Shown: piece after piece, positions 1-8,910 of the stretch
Layout of the letters: each line of letters starts with the position of its first letter
How positions within the stretch are numbered: the first letter of the stretch is position 1
NCBI GenBank assembly: GCA_934149305.1
Contig: CAKPEF010000007.1
Location: 13,912-77,911, forward strand
Direction of reading: 5' to 3'
Source: an uncultured Clostridia bacterium
Lineage (GTDB): Bacteria; Bacillota; Clostridia; TANB77; UBA1234
DNA: 64,000 bases
Made by a program: the position numbers and the translations under genes
The notes under the pieces: model-generated
What the model was told of the DNA's origin: nothing
Database searches by the model: none
Seen by the model: the letters and a program-made list of their open reading frames with translations, nothing else

Positions 1-278
1 TTTTAAAAAGATTTAAAGAGGGATATACGCTTATAGAAGTAGAACTAAAAACAGGAAGAACACATCAAATAAGAGTTCATATGTCACATATAGGTTACCC
101 AATTGTGGGAGATACATTATATTCAAATGGTAAAAATCCTTTTGGGGTTACTAGTCAAATGTTACATGCAAAAACATTAGGTTTTATGCATCCAACTAAA
201 AATGAATACATGGAATTTAGTGCAGAACCTCCAAAAGAATTTAATGAGGTTATTGAAAGTCTAGAGGAAATAAATTAA
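1..278 (+). CDS. RluA-family pseudouridine synthase, C-terminal end (partial)
   Basis: The reading frame is open from the window edge (codons from base 3) and ends at the TAA at 276-278. The visible end carries the RluA/RluD signature TGRTHQIRVHM followed by HIGYPIVGDTLY, which is typical of the catalytic domain's C-terminal half in RluA-type 23S rRNA (or tRNA) pseudouridine synthases. The N-terminal S4 domain and the catalytic Asp motif lie outside the window, so RluD, RluC or a YlyB-type paralogue cannot be told apart. The product would convert uridine to pseudouridine in stable RNA in the cytoplasm. Confidence 0.9.
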   Translation, partial: LKRFKEGYTLIEVELKTGRTHQIRVHMSHIGYPIVGDTLYSNGKNPFGVTSQMLHAKTLGFMHPTKNEYMEFSAEPPKEFNEVIESLEEIN

Positions 279-423
279 CTTATTAAAAATATAAAGCATG
301 CTGAAATCATGTAGCGGAGCACAGTGTGCTCCATAGAAAATAAATCATAGCTATACTAATTTAAATGCAATTATGTAGCTTAAGTGTGCTCCATAAAAAA
401 TGAACACAACCAAAATATACATA
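279..423. repeat. Two copies of the dispersed palindromic element
   Basis: The spacer between the RluA-family gene and glgA holds a full palindrome core at 311-335 (GGAGCACAGTGTGCTCC inside) and a shortened variant at 375-395 (GCTTAAGTGTGCTCC). Both are followed by CCATAAAA-type A-runs and a GAACACAACC-like tail seen at other copies. Confidence 0.85.
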
Positions 424-435
424 GGAGGGTTACAA

Positions 436-1860
436 ATGAAAAAAATACTTTTTGTTTCATCAGAAGTTTCACCATATGCTAAATCTGGAGGCCTTGCAGA
501 TGTCGCAGGTTCGCTTCCAAAAGAGCTTTTAAAAATGGGTTATGATATATCAGTCATAATGCCAAAATATAGAGAAATAAACTGCGAAATGGAGTATGTT
601 ACAGATTTTTCGATATATATGCAAGGCAAGAAAGAAAATTGCATTATAAGAAAAAATGAGCAAACTGTAGGAAATAAAAGGCTAATAACTTTTTTTGTAG
701 ATAATATAACATATTTTGATAGAGACGGAATGTATTGTCATCCAGATGAAGCAGAAAGATATGCCTTTTTCGATAAAGCAGTTACAGAATTTATAAGAAG
801 CTATAATCCGGATATAATACATTTAAATGATTGGCAATCTGGCCCAATAGCACTATTGGTAAGAGAAAAGCTAAAAAATACAACTGCAAAAATAATATAC
901 ACGATACATAACTTAGAATACAATGGTAGATTTAATCATGGTAATTTATATCACTTTGATTTAGATGATTCATACTTTACAATTGATAAATTTGAATTTT
1001 ATGGAGATATAAGTTTTACAAAGGCAGGTATAGTATATTCTGATATGATTACAACTGTAAGCAAAACATATGCAGAAGAAATACAAACCCCAAAATATGG
1101 ATTTGGATATGACGGTCTTTTGAGAAAAAAACATGAAGATGGAAAACTAATAGGAATTGTTAATGGGATAGACTACGAAGAATTTAATCCAGAAAAAGAT
1201 AAAACACTGTATAAAAATTACAGTGCCAAAAATCCTGAACTAAAAAAAGAAAACAAAAAGGCACTACAAAAAGAACTTAAATTACCCAAAAAAGATGTGC
1301 CCGTTCTTGCTGTCATCTCAAGAATAGTTCAACACAAGGGATTTGATATTTTAATAGAAGGTATGAACACACTACTACAAAACGAAGACATTCAATTAGT
1401 GGTACTTGGAATGGGAGAAATACATTACGTACATAGATTAGAATACCTAAAAGAAAAATATCCTAAAAAAGTTTCTGTAAATAACATTTTTGATGGAGAG
1501 CTTGCAAAGCGAATCTATGCAGGAAGTGATATGTTTTTAATGCCATCACTTTTTGAACCATGTGGTTTATCACAACTAATAAGTTTTAGATATGGTACAA
1601 TCCCAATAGCAAGAAGCACAGGAGGCCTTAAAGATACAATAATAGGTTATGCAGGAAATAAAGAAAGCGGAAATGGATTTACATTTTGGGGAAGCAAAGT
1701 AGATGACTTAGTAGAAGTTACAAAGATGGCGCTTAGCACATATAAAAATAAAGAAGAGTGGAATGAATTAGTGAAAAAAGTAATGAAAGAAGACTTCTCA
1801 TGGAAGACTTCAGCAAAAGAGTATGCAAAACTTTATGAAGAAATAACTAAGGTAAAATAG
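436..1860 (+). CDS. glgA: Glycogen synthase (ADP-glucose type, GT5)
   Basis: A 474-residue bacterial glycogen/starch synthase that transfers glucose from ADP-glucose to the growing alpha-1,4-glucan. The N-terminus has the GT5 KxGGL motif (K16-S-G-G-L20, within AKSGGLADV), which binds the sugar nucleotide. Next come the HLNDWQ and TIHNLEYNG stretches, and a C-terminal Rossmann half with the FEPCGLSQL motif around residues 375-385. Length is normal for GlgA. The ATG at 436 is chosen over the upstream in-frame ATG at 400 because an AGGAGGG sequence lies 7 bases before it and family proteins begin with MKKILFV-like strands. No other glycogen genes are adjacent. Two palindromic repeats lie just upstream. 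Confidence 0.95.
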   Translation: MKKILFVSSEVSPYAKSGGLADVAGSLPKELLKMGYDISVIMPKYREINCEMEYVTDFSIYMQGKKENCIIRKNEQTVGNKRLITFFVDNITYFDRDGMYCHPDEAERYAFFDKAVTEFIRSYNPDIIHLNDWQSGPIALLVREKLKNTTAKIIYTIHNLEYNGRFNHGNLYHFDLDDSYFTIDKFEFYGDISFTKAGIVYSDMITTVSKTYAEEIQTPKYGFGYDGLLRKKHEDGKLIGIVNGIDYEEFNPEKDKTLYKNYSAKNPELKKENKKALQKELKLPKKDVPVLAVISRIVQHKGFDILIEGMNTLLQNEDIQLVVLGMGEIHYVHRLEYLKEKYPKKVSVNNIFDGELAKRIYAGSDMFLMPSLFEPCGLSQLISFRYGTIPIARSTGGLKDTIIGYAGNKESGNGFTFWGSKVDDLVEVTKMALSTYKNKEEWNELVKKVMKEDFSWKTSAKEYAKLYEEITKVK

Positions 1861-2140
1861 CATCAAGCTCAAACAATGCCATAGTTCATCATTTAAGCTT
1901 GACAATCTATATAAACCATAGACCTAGCTAGGAATATGGAAAAAGGAAATCTAAGATATATTATGAAGCATATAATTATTATGTGAAAAATATAAGGATA
2001 TAATGCAAAAAATATTTGAAATTATATAAAAATTGCTACTATTTAAACTTTGATGATAAAAAGTATGCATTGAATCATGTTAAAAATGTACTTCATAAAA
2101 ATTAAGGCTTGATAGTAACTAAAATTGAAAGGAAAAATCA
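1861..2140. other. Intergenic spacer with a decayed MITE end
   Basis: No gene is seen in these 280 bases. The 3' part (about 2080-2120) has GTACTTCATAAAAATTAAGG followed by CTTGATAGTAAC. This resembles the right end of the roughly 130-bp MITE family of the window (AAGTCTGAATAGTAA), so it is probably an old degraded copy. Confidence 0.4.
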
Positions 2141-2861
2141 ATGGAAGAAGAAAGATTACAAAAATATTTAGCAGAGTGTGGTGCTGCTTCGAGAAGAAAA
2201 TGCGAAGAGTATATAACACTTCGGATATGTAAAAGTAAATGGAAAAACAGTAACAGAACTTGGAACAAAAATAACTCCAGGAAAAGATATAGTTTTATTA
2301 AACGGGAAAAAAGTCGAAAAAGAAAATAAAGTATATATACTTTTAAATAAACCAGTTGGATATGTAACAACAGTTACAGATGACAGGGAGAGAAAAACAG
2401 TAATGGAATTATTAGATGGTGTTAGTGAAAAAGTTGTACCAGTTGGAAGATTAGATATGTTTACATCGGGACTGTTACTTCTTTCTAATGATGGAGATTT
2501 TATATATAAAGTAACGCACCCAAAACATGAAACCACTAAAACATATATAGTAAAAACTAGAGGAATTCCAAGTGAGAAAGATTTAGAAAAATTAAGGCAT
2601 GGAGTTAAGATAGAGGACTATGTTACATCTCCAGCAAAAGTAGAATTATTATTAAAAGATAATACAAATGATATAGCAAGAATATGGATACAAATACATG
2701 AGGGTCGAAATAGGCAAGTAAGAAAAATGTGTGAGGCTATCGGACTTTCGGTGATTGCACTAAAAAGAGAGGGCGTAGGTAATCTTACTTGTGAGGGTGT
2801 AGAAAAAGGAAAATGGAGATATTTAACTAAAGATGAAGTTTTGCAAATAATGAATGCGTAA
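2141..2861 (+). CDS. RsuA/RluB-family 16S/23S rRNA pseudouridine synthase, needs a +1 frameshift at CGG
   Basis: The N-terminal frame (2141-2329) encodes the S4 RNA-binding start MEEERLQKYLAECGAASRR. The rest of the protein lies one frame over: VKVNGKTVTELG, LLNKPVGYVTT, VGRLDMFTSGLLLLSNDG (catalytic Asp) and GRNRQVRKM. The switch is at an in-frame CGG codon (2222-2224). Skipping one base gives GGA, and the Gly falls exactly where the family has the conserved G-x-V-x-V-N-G of the S4 domain. Without the shift, translation stops at 2329. With it, the protein is about 239 residues, the normal length for RluB/RsuA. It is unlikely to be a pseudogene, because everything after the shift is intact and five other genes in the window break at the same codon. 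RluB versus RsuA is not resolved. Confidence 0.88.
2222..2225 (+). other. Candidate +1 recoding site CGGA (rluB-like gene)
   Basis: The zero-frame codons are CTT CGG ATA. The continuing gene frame is CTT (C) GGA TAT. The recoded residue aligns with the conserved S4-domain glycine. Confidence 0.75.
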
Positions 2862-2887
2862 ATATAACAAAAACATCGGAGGAAAAG

Positions 2888-3865
2888 ATGAACAAGAAAA
2901 AAATAATGTGGTGTATACTACTTTTTATTGTAATTTTTGCAAGTTTATATGTAATTTTAAATGTAAGAAAAGACAATGAAAGTATAGAAAATGAAGATAA
3001 CATAAAAGTTGTGGTAAGTAATTTTGCAAGTTATGATTTTTTAAGAGCAATAGTGGGTGATACTAAAAATGTAGAATTAAAATTCATACTTGGTCCAGGT
3101 AAAGATTCACATAGTTATGAGCCAACAGCACAGGATTTAATAGACATACAAAATGCAGACTTATTTGTGTATATAGGCGGAAAAATGGAAGAATGGTCAC
3201 TTAAAGTGCTAGAATCAATGGATAAAGGAAAATTAAATCCTTTTTGCATTGCAAACGATGTAGAGTTAGTAGAGGAAAAAGAGATTGATGGAGTTGAAGA
3301 ACACGAAGAAGAGCATGAACATGAAGAGGGAGCTTTTGATGAACATATATGGACATCTCCTAAAAATGCAAAACTAATGGTGAAATCTCTTTGCAATGAA
3401 ATGATAAAAATAGATAACAAAAATGAAGAAATCTATACTTTAAATGCAGAGAAATACATAAAAGAAATTGAAAGAGTAGATAATGAAATAAAAGACATTG
3501 TAGATAATAAAGTGAGAGATAGATTGCTTTTTGGAGACAAAATGCCGATGCAGTACTTTATAGACTATTATGGATTGAAAGTAAGTGCAGCTTTTAGTGG
3601 CTGTAGCACTGATGCGGAACCAAGCGGAAAAACGATTGCATATCTTATAAGTGTTGCAAAAGAAGAAAAAATCCCAGTAATACTTTATATAGAACTAAAT
3701 ACTGGAAAAGTAGCGAGTACAATAGCAAGTGAAGTTGGCAACGGATGTACTGCAATGAAAATTCAAACATTACATAATGTTGAAAAAGATGACTTTGAAA
3801 ATGGAGAAACTTGGGTAACGCTTATGGAAAGAAATATAGATGTCTTAAAAAAAGCCTTGCAATAA
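2888..3865 (+). CDS. Zinc/manganese ABC transporter substrate-binding protein (ZnuA/AdcA-like)
   Basis: A 325-residue exported metal-binding protein of the cluster A-I (SBP_bac_9) family. A hydrophobic segment at residues 7-25 anchors or exports it, and there is no lipobox Cys, so it is probably membrane-tethered by an uncleaved segment. Metal ligands are visible: H in KDSHSYEPT, a His/Glu-rich loop (residues about 138-147, HEEEHEHEE) and HIWTSP, followed by the C-terminal half with DAEPSGKTI. The His-rich loop is typical of zinc-specific members. No ATPase or permease gene is adjacent, so it must work with a transporter encoded elsewhere. A GGAGG site precedes the ATG and a strong terminator follows. 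Confidence 0.9.
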   Translation: MNKKKIMWCILLFIVIFASLYVILNVRKDNESIENEDNIKVVVSNFASYDFLRAIVGDTKNVELKFILGPGKDSHSYEPTAQDLIDIQNADLFVYIGGKMEEWSLKVLESMDKGKLNPFCIANDVELVEEKEIDGVEEHEEEHEHEEGAFDEHIWTSPKNAKLMVKSLCNEMIKIDNKNEEIYTLNAEKYIKEIERVDNEIKDIVDNKVRDRLLFGDKMPMQYFIDYYGLKVSAAFSGCSTDAEPSGKTIAYLISVAKEEKIPVILYIELNTGKVASTIASEVGNGCTAMKIQTLHNVEKDDFENGETWVTLMERNIDVLKKALQ

Positions 3866-3872
3866 GAATATA

Positions 3873-3937
3873 AAGAGAGATTGTAGCTTTAAGTGCCTAT
3901 GAACTAGGCATTTTAAGCTACAATTTCTCTTTTTGCA
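3873..3937 (+). terminator. Rho-independent terminator after the zinc-binding protein gene
   Basis: Long inverted repeat with arms AAGAGAGATTGTAGCTTTAA and its near-complement TTTTAAGCTACAATTTCTCT, plus an inner TGCCTA/TAGGCA stem, followed by a T-run. It ends the preceding gene and insulates tdk. Confidence 0.85.
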
Positions 3938-3944
3938 TATACAC

Positions 3945-3974
3945 TTGAATTACTCAAATAAATTGCGATATAAT
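3945..3974 (+). promoter_or_regulatory. SigmaA-type promoter for tdk
   Basis: TTGAAT, an 18-base spacer and TATAAT, placed 55 bases upstream of the thymidine kinase start. Confidence 0.65.
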
Positions 3975-4029
3975 AAACGAGAAAGCAATAACAAATGAAG
4001 ATGGAATATATTAAAAGTGAGGGAAAAGT

Positions 4030-4584
4030 ATGGGAAATATAAATGTTTTTTCGGGACCAATGAAATGTGGAAAAAGTCAAAGATTGATAACAGAGGCGGC
4101 AAGACAAAAAGTTGCAGGTAAAAATGTCAAGTTTTTTAAACCTTTGATGGATGATAGATTTTCTGATACAGATGTTATGGACAGGAACGGTAACAAATTT
4201 CCTGCAATAAATATTGAAAATATCGAAGATATTGAGAAATATGATGCAGATGTTTACATGATAGATGAGTTTCAATTTCTAAATGGCGATGTAGGAGTTA
4301 TTCAAAAGCTAGCAAGTGAGGGCAAAAAATTCTTTGTGGCAGGACTTAATTTGACAGCGGAGAAAAAACCATTTGGCAAAATGGGTGAATTGTTGTGCAA
4401 CTCTGATAATGTTCAAATGCTAACTTCAATTTGTGAATGTTGTCATTCAGACAATGCCATATATAGTTTTTGCAAGACAGAAAAAAGTGAAGACATTTTA
4501 ATAGGCGATAGTGAGTATATTCCTGTTTGTAGCAGTTGCTATACAAAGCTTATGAGCGAAAGAATAAATGGTGGCATAAATTAA
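4030..4584 (+). CDS. tdk: Thymidine kinase (type II)
   Basis: A 184-residue type II thymidine kinase that phosphorylates thymidine to dTMP in the salvage pathway. The P-loop GPMKCGKS is at residues 9-16, a Walker B-like IDEFQFL is near residues 78-84, and the zinc-binding cysteines of the lasso domain appear as CECC (about 137-140) and CSSC (about 172-175). Length and motif order fit the family. It has its own promoter and follows a terminator. The window also encodes ThyX at 46506, so both salvage and de novo dTMP routes are present. Confidence 0.94.
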   Translation: MGNINVFSGPMKCGKSQRLITEAARQKVAGKNVKFFKPLMDDRFSDTDVMDRNGNKFPAINIENIEDIEKYDADVYMIDEFQFLNGDVGVIQKLASEGKKFFVAGLNLTAEKKPFGKMGELLCNSDNVQMLTSICECCHSDNAIYSFCKTEKSEDILIGDSEYIPVCSSCYTKLMSERINGGIN

Positions 4585-4610
4585 CTTTTGAAAATCAATA
4601 ATTCGAAAGT

Positions 4611-4628
4611 GACTTAAGTGTGCTCCAT
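4611..4628. repeat. Shortened copy of the dispersed palindromic element
   Basis: GACTTAAGTGTGCTCCATAA matches the right half of the repeat family. It lies between tdk and the SDR gene. Confidence 0.65.
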
Positions 4629-4652
4629 AAATGAGATGAGGAGGTATGTTTA

Positions 4653-5411
4653 ATGCTTGCACTAATAACAGGTGCATCTTCAGGAATTGGAAGAGACATG
4701 GCACGCATTTTGGCAAGTAAAGGGTATGATTTAGCTTTAGTTGCAAGAAATCAAGAAGGATTAGATAAAATAAAAGCTGAACTAGAAAGAGAAAAGGTTA
4801 ATATAAAAATAAACACATATTCAGTAGATTTGGCTATAAAAGAAAATTTATATAAGTTATATGAAGATGTTAAAGATGTGGATATCTTAATTAACAATGC
4901 AGGTTTTGGAACATTTGGAAGATTTACAGAAACCGATTTAGAAAAAGAAGTAAATATGATAAACACAAATGTGACAGCAGTGCATGTATTAACAAAATTA
5001 TATTTAAAAGATATGATTGCCAAGAATGCAGGACACATATTAAACGTAGCCTCGATTGCTGGTTTTATGCCAGGGCCACTTATGGCAACATACTACGCAA
5101 CCAAAAACTATGTTGTGTCACTTTCAAGAGCCATAAATAGAGAATTAAAAAAAGAAAAATCAAATGTAAAAATAAGCATACTTTGCCCAGGTCCAGTAGA
5201 TACAAATTTTAATAATGTTGCAGGAGTTAAATTTAATTTGCGTGGTAAGTCGAGTGAGTATGTGGCAAATTATGCAATTGAAAATATGCTAAAAGGCAAA
5301 CTTATAATACTTCCTGGAATTACAATAAAACTTGCAAAAGCTTTTTCTGAAATTTGCCCAGATGCAATAAAAGAAAAAATAGCATATCATATGCAAAAAA
5401 AGAAAATGTAA
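4653..5411 (+). CDS. Short-chain dehydrogenase/reductase (classical SDR)
   Basis: A 252-residue Rossmann-fold oxidoreductase. The cofactor-binding motif TGASSGIG is at residues 6-13, NNAG at about 86-89, the catalytic Ser is in NVASIAG, YxxxK appears as YYATK at about 149-153, and PGPV follows. Arg after the glycine motif (VARN) suggests NADPH preference. It resembles the DltE/YqjQ-like group of small SDRs, but the substrate cannot be told. An ATGAGGAGG ribosome site precedes the ATG. The next small gene follows closely, suggesting co-transcription. Confidence 0.9.
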   Translation: MLALITGASSGIGRDMARILASKGYDLALVARNQEGLDKIKAELEREKVNIKINTYSVDLAIKENLYKLYEDVKDVDILINNAGFGTFGRFTETDLEKEVNMINTNVTAVHVLTKLYLKDMIAKNAGHILNVASIAGFMPGPLMATYYATKNYVVSLSRAINRELKKEKSNVKISILCPGPVDTNFNNVAGVKFNLRGKSSEYVANYAIENMLKGKLIILPGITIKLAKAFSEICPDAIKEKIAYHMQKKKM

Positions 5412-5422
5412 GGAGGAAATCT

Positions 5423-5713
5423 ATGGAGAATGAAAAAATAAAATCAGGAATAGGAGTAAAAATTATATTTACAATATTAGTAGCATTCATATCGTTTTTT
5501 TATTTAGCATACGTAATGCTTCTTGGTTCAACAAGTGATACTAGTGTATTTTTAACAATACTTGCACTTCCTATAGTTCCTACACTTATAATACCGATAT
5601 GGATGAAAAATAAAAGAAAAATATTTTTTGCAATATGGGGAATATATTTGCTAGTAACACTAATTTCATTTTATATAAATTTTGAGATGATTGTTCAAAA
5701 CGTATCAATATAG
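5423..5713 (+). CDS. Small membrane protein, unknown
   Basis: A 96-residue protein with three predicted membrane segments (about residues 12-35, 43-58 and 65-85) and a short cytoplasmic N-terminus. The ATG at 5423 follows an ideal AAGGAGG 6 bases upstream. An upstream in-frame start at 5354 would overlap the SDR gene and lacks such a site. I do not recognise a family. It is probably in an operon with the SDR gene. Confidence 0.7.
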   Translation: MENEKIKSGIGVKIIFTILVAFISFFYLAYVMLLGSTSDTSVFLTILALPIVPTLIIPIWMKNKRKIFFAIWGIYLLVTLISFYINFEMIVQNVSI

Positions 5714-5721
5714 GCGGCCTA

Positions 5722-6090
5722 AACTAATTTATGAAAAAAATATAAAACATTCGCAAAAATTGTAGCGGAGCACAGTGTGCTCCATAAAAAACAATTGATG
5801 ACAGTACACTAAAATAAAGTCGAAAAATATTATAATTAGTAAACACAGCCATAGGTAGTCTAAGATAATTTATGAAAAAATATAAAACATCCGCAAAAAT
5901 TGTAGCGGAGCACAGTGTGCTCCATAAAAAACAATTGATGACAGTACACTAAAATAAAGTCGAAAAATATTATAATTAGTAAACACAGCCATAGGTAGTC
6001 TAAGATAATTTATGAAAAAATATAAAACATTCGCAAAAATTGTAGCGGAGCACAGTGTGCTCCATAAAATTAGTAAACACAATCATAAAA
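5722..6090. repeat. Tandem array of a 140-bp unit carrying the palindrome
   Basis: Palindrome cores start at 5762, 5902 and 6042, exactly 140 bases apart. Units 1 and 2 are nearly identical over their full length (for example a single T/C difference in ACATTCGC/ACATCCGC). The third unit is internally deleted after CCATAAAA and jumps to ATTAGTAAACACAATC. The unit begins near CTAATTTATGAAAAAA and ends near ATATTATAATTAGTAAACAC, which are imperfectly complementary ends. Confidence 0.93.
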
Positions 6091-6102
6091 GGGGAGAAAA
6101 AA

Positions 6103-6675
6103 ATGTATTTTAAAGAACAAATAGAAAAATATATTCCATATAATGAACAAGAAGAAAGAGACAAAGAATCAATGCTTAAATTTATCGAAACATTTGATAA
6201 CTCATTAACTAGAGAAAATGTATTCGGACACTTCACAGCTTCAGCATGGGTAGTAAACAAAGAAAGAACAAAGGTGTTAATGATTTATCATAACATATAT
6301 AAATCATGGGCTTGGACTGGTGGACATGCTGATGGTGAAACAGACTTATTGCAAACAGCAATAAGAGAAGTAAAAGAAGAGACTGGAGTTAAAAATGTAA
6401 AACCAGTTACAGAAGATATATTTTCACTTGAAGTATTAACAGTAGATGGTCATATAAAAAGAGGTAAATATGTTTCATCACACTTACATTTAAACCTTAC
6501 ATACTTGCTAGAAGTAGATGAGACCGAAGTGCTAAAAATAAAAGAAGACGAAAACAGTGGAGTTAAATGGGTAAAATTTGAAGATGTACCAAATATGTCA
6601 GAAGAAAAATGGATGGTTGAAAATGTGTATAATAAAATAATAGAAAAAGTAAGGGAGAAGAAGCAGAATGCCTAG
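6103..6675 (+). CDS. Nudix hydrolase
   Basis: A 190-residue pyrophosphohydrolase. The Nudix box is visible as GGHADGE, then REVKEETGV about 8 residues later (consensus G-x5-E-x7-REUXEExGU), near residues 75-97, preceded by WAWTGG. It probably cleaves a nucleoside diphosphate-X substrate; the exact substrate is unknown. The ATG at 6103 follows GGGGAG. The last 8 bases overlap the VanW gene, so the two are translationally linked. Confidence 0.9.
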   Translation: MYFKEQIEKYIPYNEQEERDKESMLKFIETFDNSLTRENVFGHFTASAWVVNKERTKVLMIYHNIYKSWAWTGGHADGETDLLQTAIREVKEETGVKNVKPVTEDIFSLEVLTVDGHIKRGKYVSSHLHLNLTYLLEVDETEVLKIKEDENSGVKWVKFEDVPNMSEEKWMVENVYNKIIEKVREKKQNA

Positions 6676-7534
6676 AAAATTATTTTGTGATATAAGTCCG
6701 ACTTGTTATAAAATATCAGAGAAGAAAGAGATACTTTTAAGAAATATTAAGGACTTTTTTAGTAAAGAAAAGTTTGCAAGAGATAAAAGTGAAGAAGAAT
6801 TACCAAACATAGTAAAAAGTCATACATCTATTTTGATAAGAAAACTTCATGGGGTAGATATAAGGCTTCAAGAAAATAAAGTCACAAATATAATGATAGG
6901 ATGCACAAAGTTAAATGGGTTAATAATTCATCCGGGTGAAACTTTTTCATTTTGGAAGCTTATGGGTCCATCAAAAAAGAAATATGGATATAAAGAGGGG
7001 TTAATCATCTCACGAAGTGGTTTAGGAAAGGGCTATGGTGGAGGTATTTGTCAATTAGCAAACATGGTGCATTACCTAGTACTAAATAGTCCATTAGAAG
7101 TTACAGAGCTACATCATCATTCAGATGCATTATTTCCTGATGAAAGAAGAAGAGTGCCTTTTGGAACAGGTACATCAGTATGGTATAACAATGCAGACTA
7201 TAGATTTAAAAATACTACGGATCAAGATGTGCAACTTTTGTTATGGGTAGAAAATGGAGAACTTTGTGGAGAACTTAGAAGCGAAAGAGCATTTCCTTGT
7301 AGATATAAACTAGTTGAAGAAAATCATCATTTTAAAAAAGAGGGAGATAAATATTACAGGATATCTGAGGTTTATAGAATAGTCACAGATAGACTAACAA
7401 ATGAGGAACTTTATAAAGAATTGATATTAAACAATCATTCAGCAGTATTGTATGATTATAGCTTGATACCAAAAGAACAAATAAGGAATGATGATAATGA
7501 TAGAGAAACTACTACAAATAGCAAAGAAGAATAA
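6668..7534 (+). CDS. VanW family protein
   Basis: A 288-residue protein with the VanW domain: HPGETFSFWKLMGP, a Gly-rich GKGYGGGICQLANMVH with a conserved Cys, HHHSDALFPD and VPFGTGTSVWYNN. VanW proteins accompany some vancomycin-resistance clusters but are widespread in Clostridia and their biochemical role is unknown. There is no signal peptide, unlike many VanW proteins with G5 domains. It overlaps the Nudix gene by 8 bases and dltA by about 38 bases, so the four genes Nudix-VanW-DltA-DltC form one operon. No vanA/H/X genes are present, so nothing here points to glycopeptide resistance. Confidence 0.88.
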   Translation: MPRKLFCDISPTCYKISEKKEILLRNIKDFFSKEKFARDKSEEELPNIVKSHTSILIRKLHGVDIRLQENKVTNIMIGCTKLNGLIIHPGETFSFWKLMGPSKKKYGYKEGLIISRSGLGKGYGGGICQLANMVHYLVLNSPLEVTELHHHSDALFPDERRRVPFGTGTSVWYNNADYRFKNTTDQDVQLLLWVENGELCGELRSERAFPCRYKLVEENHHFKKEGDKYYRISEVYRIVTDRLTNEELYKELILNNHSAVLYDYSLIPKEQIRNDDNDRETTTNSKEE

Positions 7535-8910
7535 AGAAAAAATAGTATACAAAATAGAAAATGATGAGATAACATATGGTGAATTATTAAAAAGAGCTGA
7601 AGAATTGGCAAAATCACTAGAAAATCAAGGAATATCGCCAGTTATAATATATGGGCACAAACAAATAAATATGCTTGTTTCAATAGTAGCATGTTTAATT
7701 GCAAAAAGAGCATATGTGCCAGTAGACACATATATGCCAAAAGAAAGAATTGGCGAGATTATAAAATTATCAAATGCAAATTTAATAATAAAAAATGAAG
7801 AAATAGAAATAAACACTATTGAATGTTTAAGTATTGAAGAAATCAACCAAAAGTATAATAGTATCACAAAGAAAAACGAAAATAAAAATGAGATAGCATA
7901 CATAATTTTTACATCTGGTAGCACTGGTGCACCAAAGGGTGTGCCGATATCATATTCGAATTTGGAAAATTTCATAAGATGGATAAGTAATTTAGATGGC
8001 TTAAAAGAAAATGAAAATATAACAGTATTAAATCAAGCCAATTTTAGTTTTGATTTAAGTGTAGCAGATATATACTATACTTTATTTAATGGTCACACTT
8101 TAGTGGGATTAGAAAATACAGATAATTATGAAAAAATACTAGAAATAATAAAATGCGAAAACATAAACTTAATGGTAGTAACGCCAACATTTATAAAACT
8201 TTTATTATTAGATAATAGTTTCAATTCTAAAAATTTACCTAGTCTAAAATGTATATATTTCTGTGGTGAAACTCTAGAAGTACAAACTGTGAAGAAAATA
8301 AGAGAAAGATTTGAAAAAATAAAAATTATAAATGCTTATGGACCAACAGAAGCAACATCTGCAGTAAGTGCAGTTGTAGTAGATGATAAAATGCTAGAAA
8401 AAGAATATTTGCCTGTACGGAATATTAAGTACAGCAGCTACAAAGATAGAAATAGAAGATAACGAAATCATATTAAAGGGTGCAAGTGTATTTGGCGGTT
8501 ATTTAGGAGCGATTGAAGGTGGATATTATAAAGAAGATGGTGTAAATTGCTACAAAACAGGAGACTTAGGATATATCGAAAATGATTTGCTATATTGCAA
8601 AGGAAGAAAAGACAATCAGATAAAATATAAAGGATATAGAATTGAGCTTGGAGATATAGAAAATAATTTATTAAAAATAGATGGCGTAAAAGAAGCAGTT
8701 GTAGTAGCAAAATTAAAAGAAGACAAAATAACAGTAAAACTTATAAAAGCATATATTGTAGTAGATAAAAATATTGATATACCATATGTAAAACAAAAAT
8801 TAAAAGAAGTGTTGCCAGAGTACATGATGCCTAAAACAATAGAAATACTAGAGAAAATCCCAGTAAATAATAATGGAAAATACGATAGAAAGAAGTTAAA
8901 AGAATTATGA
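7497..8910 (+). CDS. dltA: D-alanine--D-alanyl carrier protein ligase, needs a +1 frameshift at CGG
   Basis: Adenylation enzyme of the ANL superfamily, activating an amino acid (D-Ala in DltA) and loading it on the carrier DltC encoded next. Motifs: IIFTSGSTGAPKG (P-loop-like A3), FDLSVADIY, NAYGPTEAT (A5), then after the frame change TGDLGY, GRKDNQIKYKGYRIELGDIE (A8) and the catalytic Lys in NNNGKYDRKKLKEL. The frame changes at the in-frame CGG 8418-8420. Skipping one base gives GGA and yields EYLPVG, the conserved LP(V/I)G of the family. Without the shift translation stops at 8462 and the C-terminal subdomain is lost. The ATG at 7497 is best spaced from AAGGA, but 7488 and 7491 are also possible. 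No dltB, dltD or dltX is adjacent, so another aminoacyl target remains possible. Confidence 0.88.
8418..8421 (+). other. Candidate +1 recoding site CGGA (dltA)
   Basis: The zero-frame codons are GTA CGG AAT. The continuing frame is GTA (C) GGA ATA. The recoded Gly is the conserved glycine of the LPVG motif. Confidence 0.78.

Noticed and set aside
5722..6090. CRISPR array
   Set aside because: The repeats are 140 bp direct tandem units with no variable spacers, and no cas genes are present.
6668..7534. Vancomycin-resistance cluster
   Set aside because: Only a VanW-domain protein is present. There is no vanH/A/X or VanRS, and VanW proteins are common in sensitive Clostridia.
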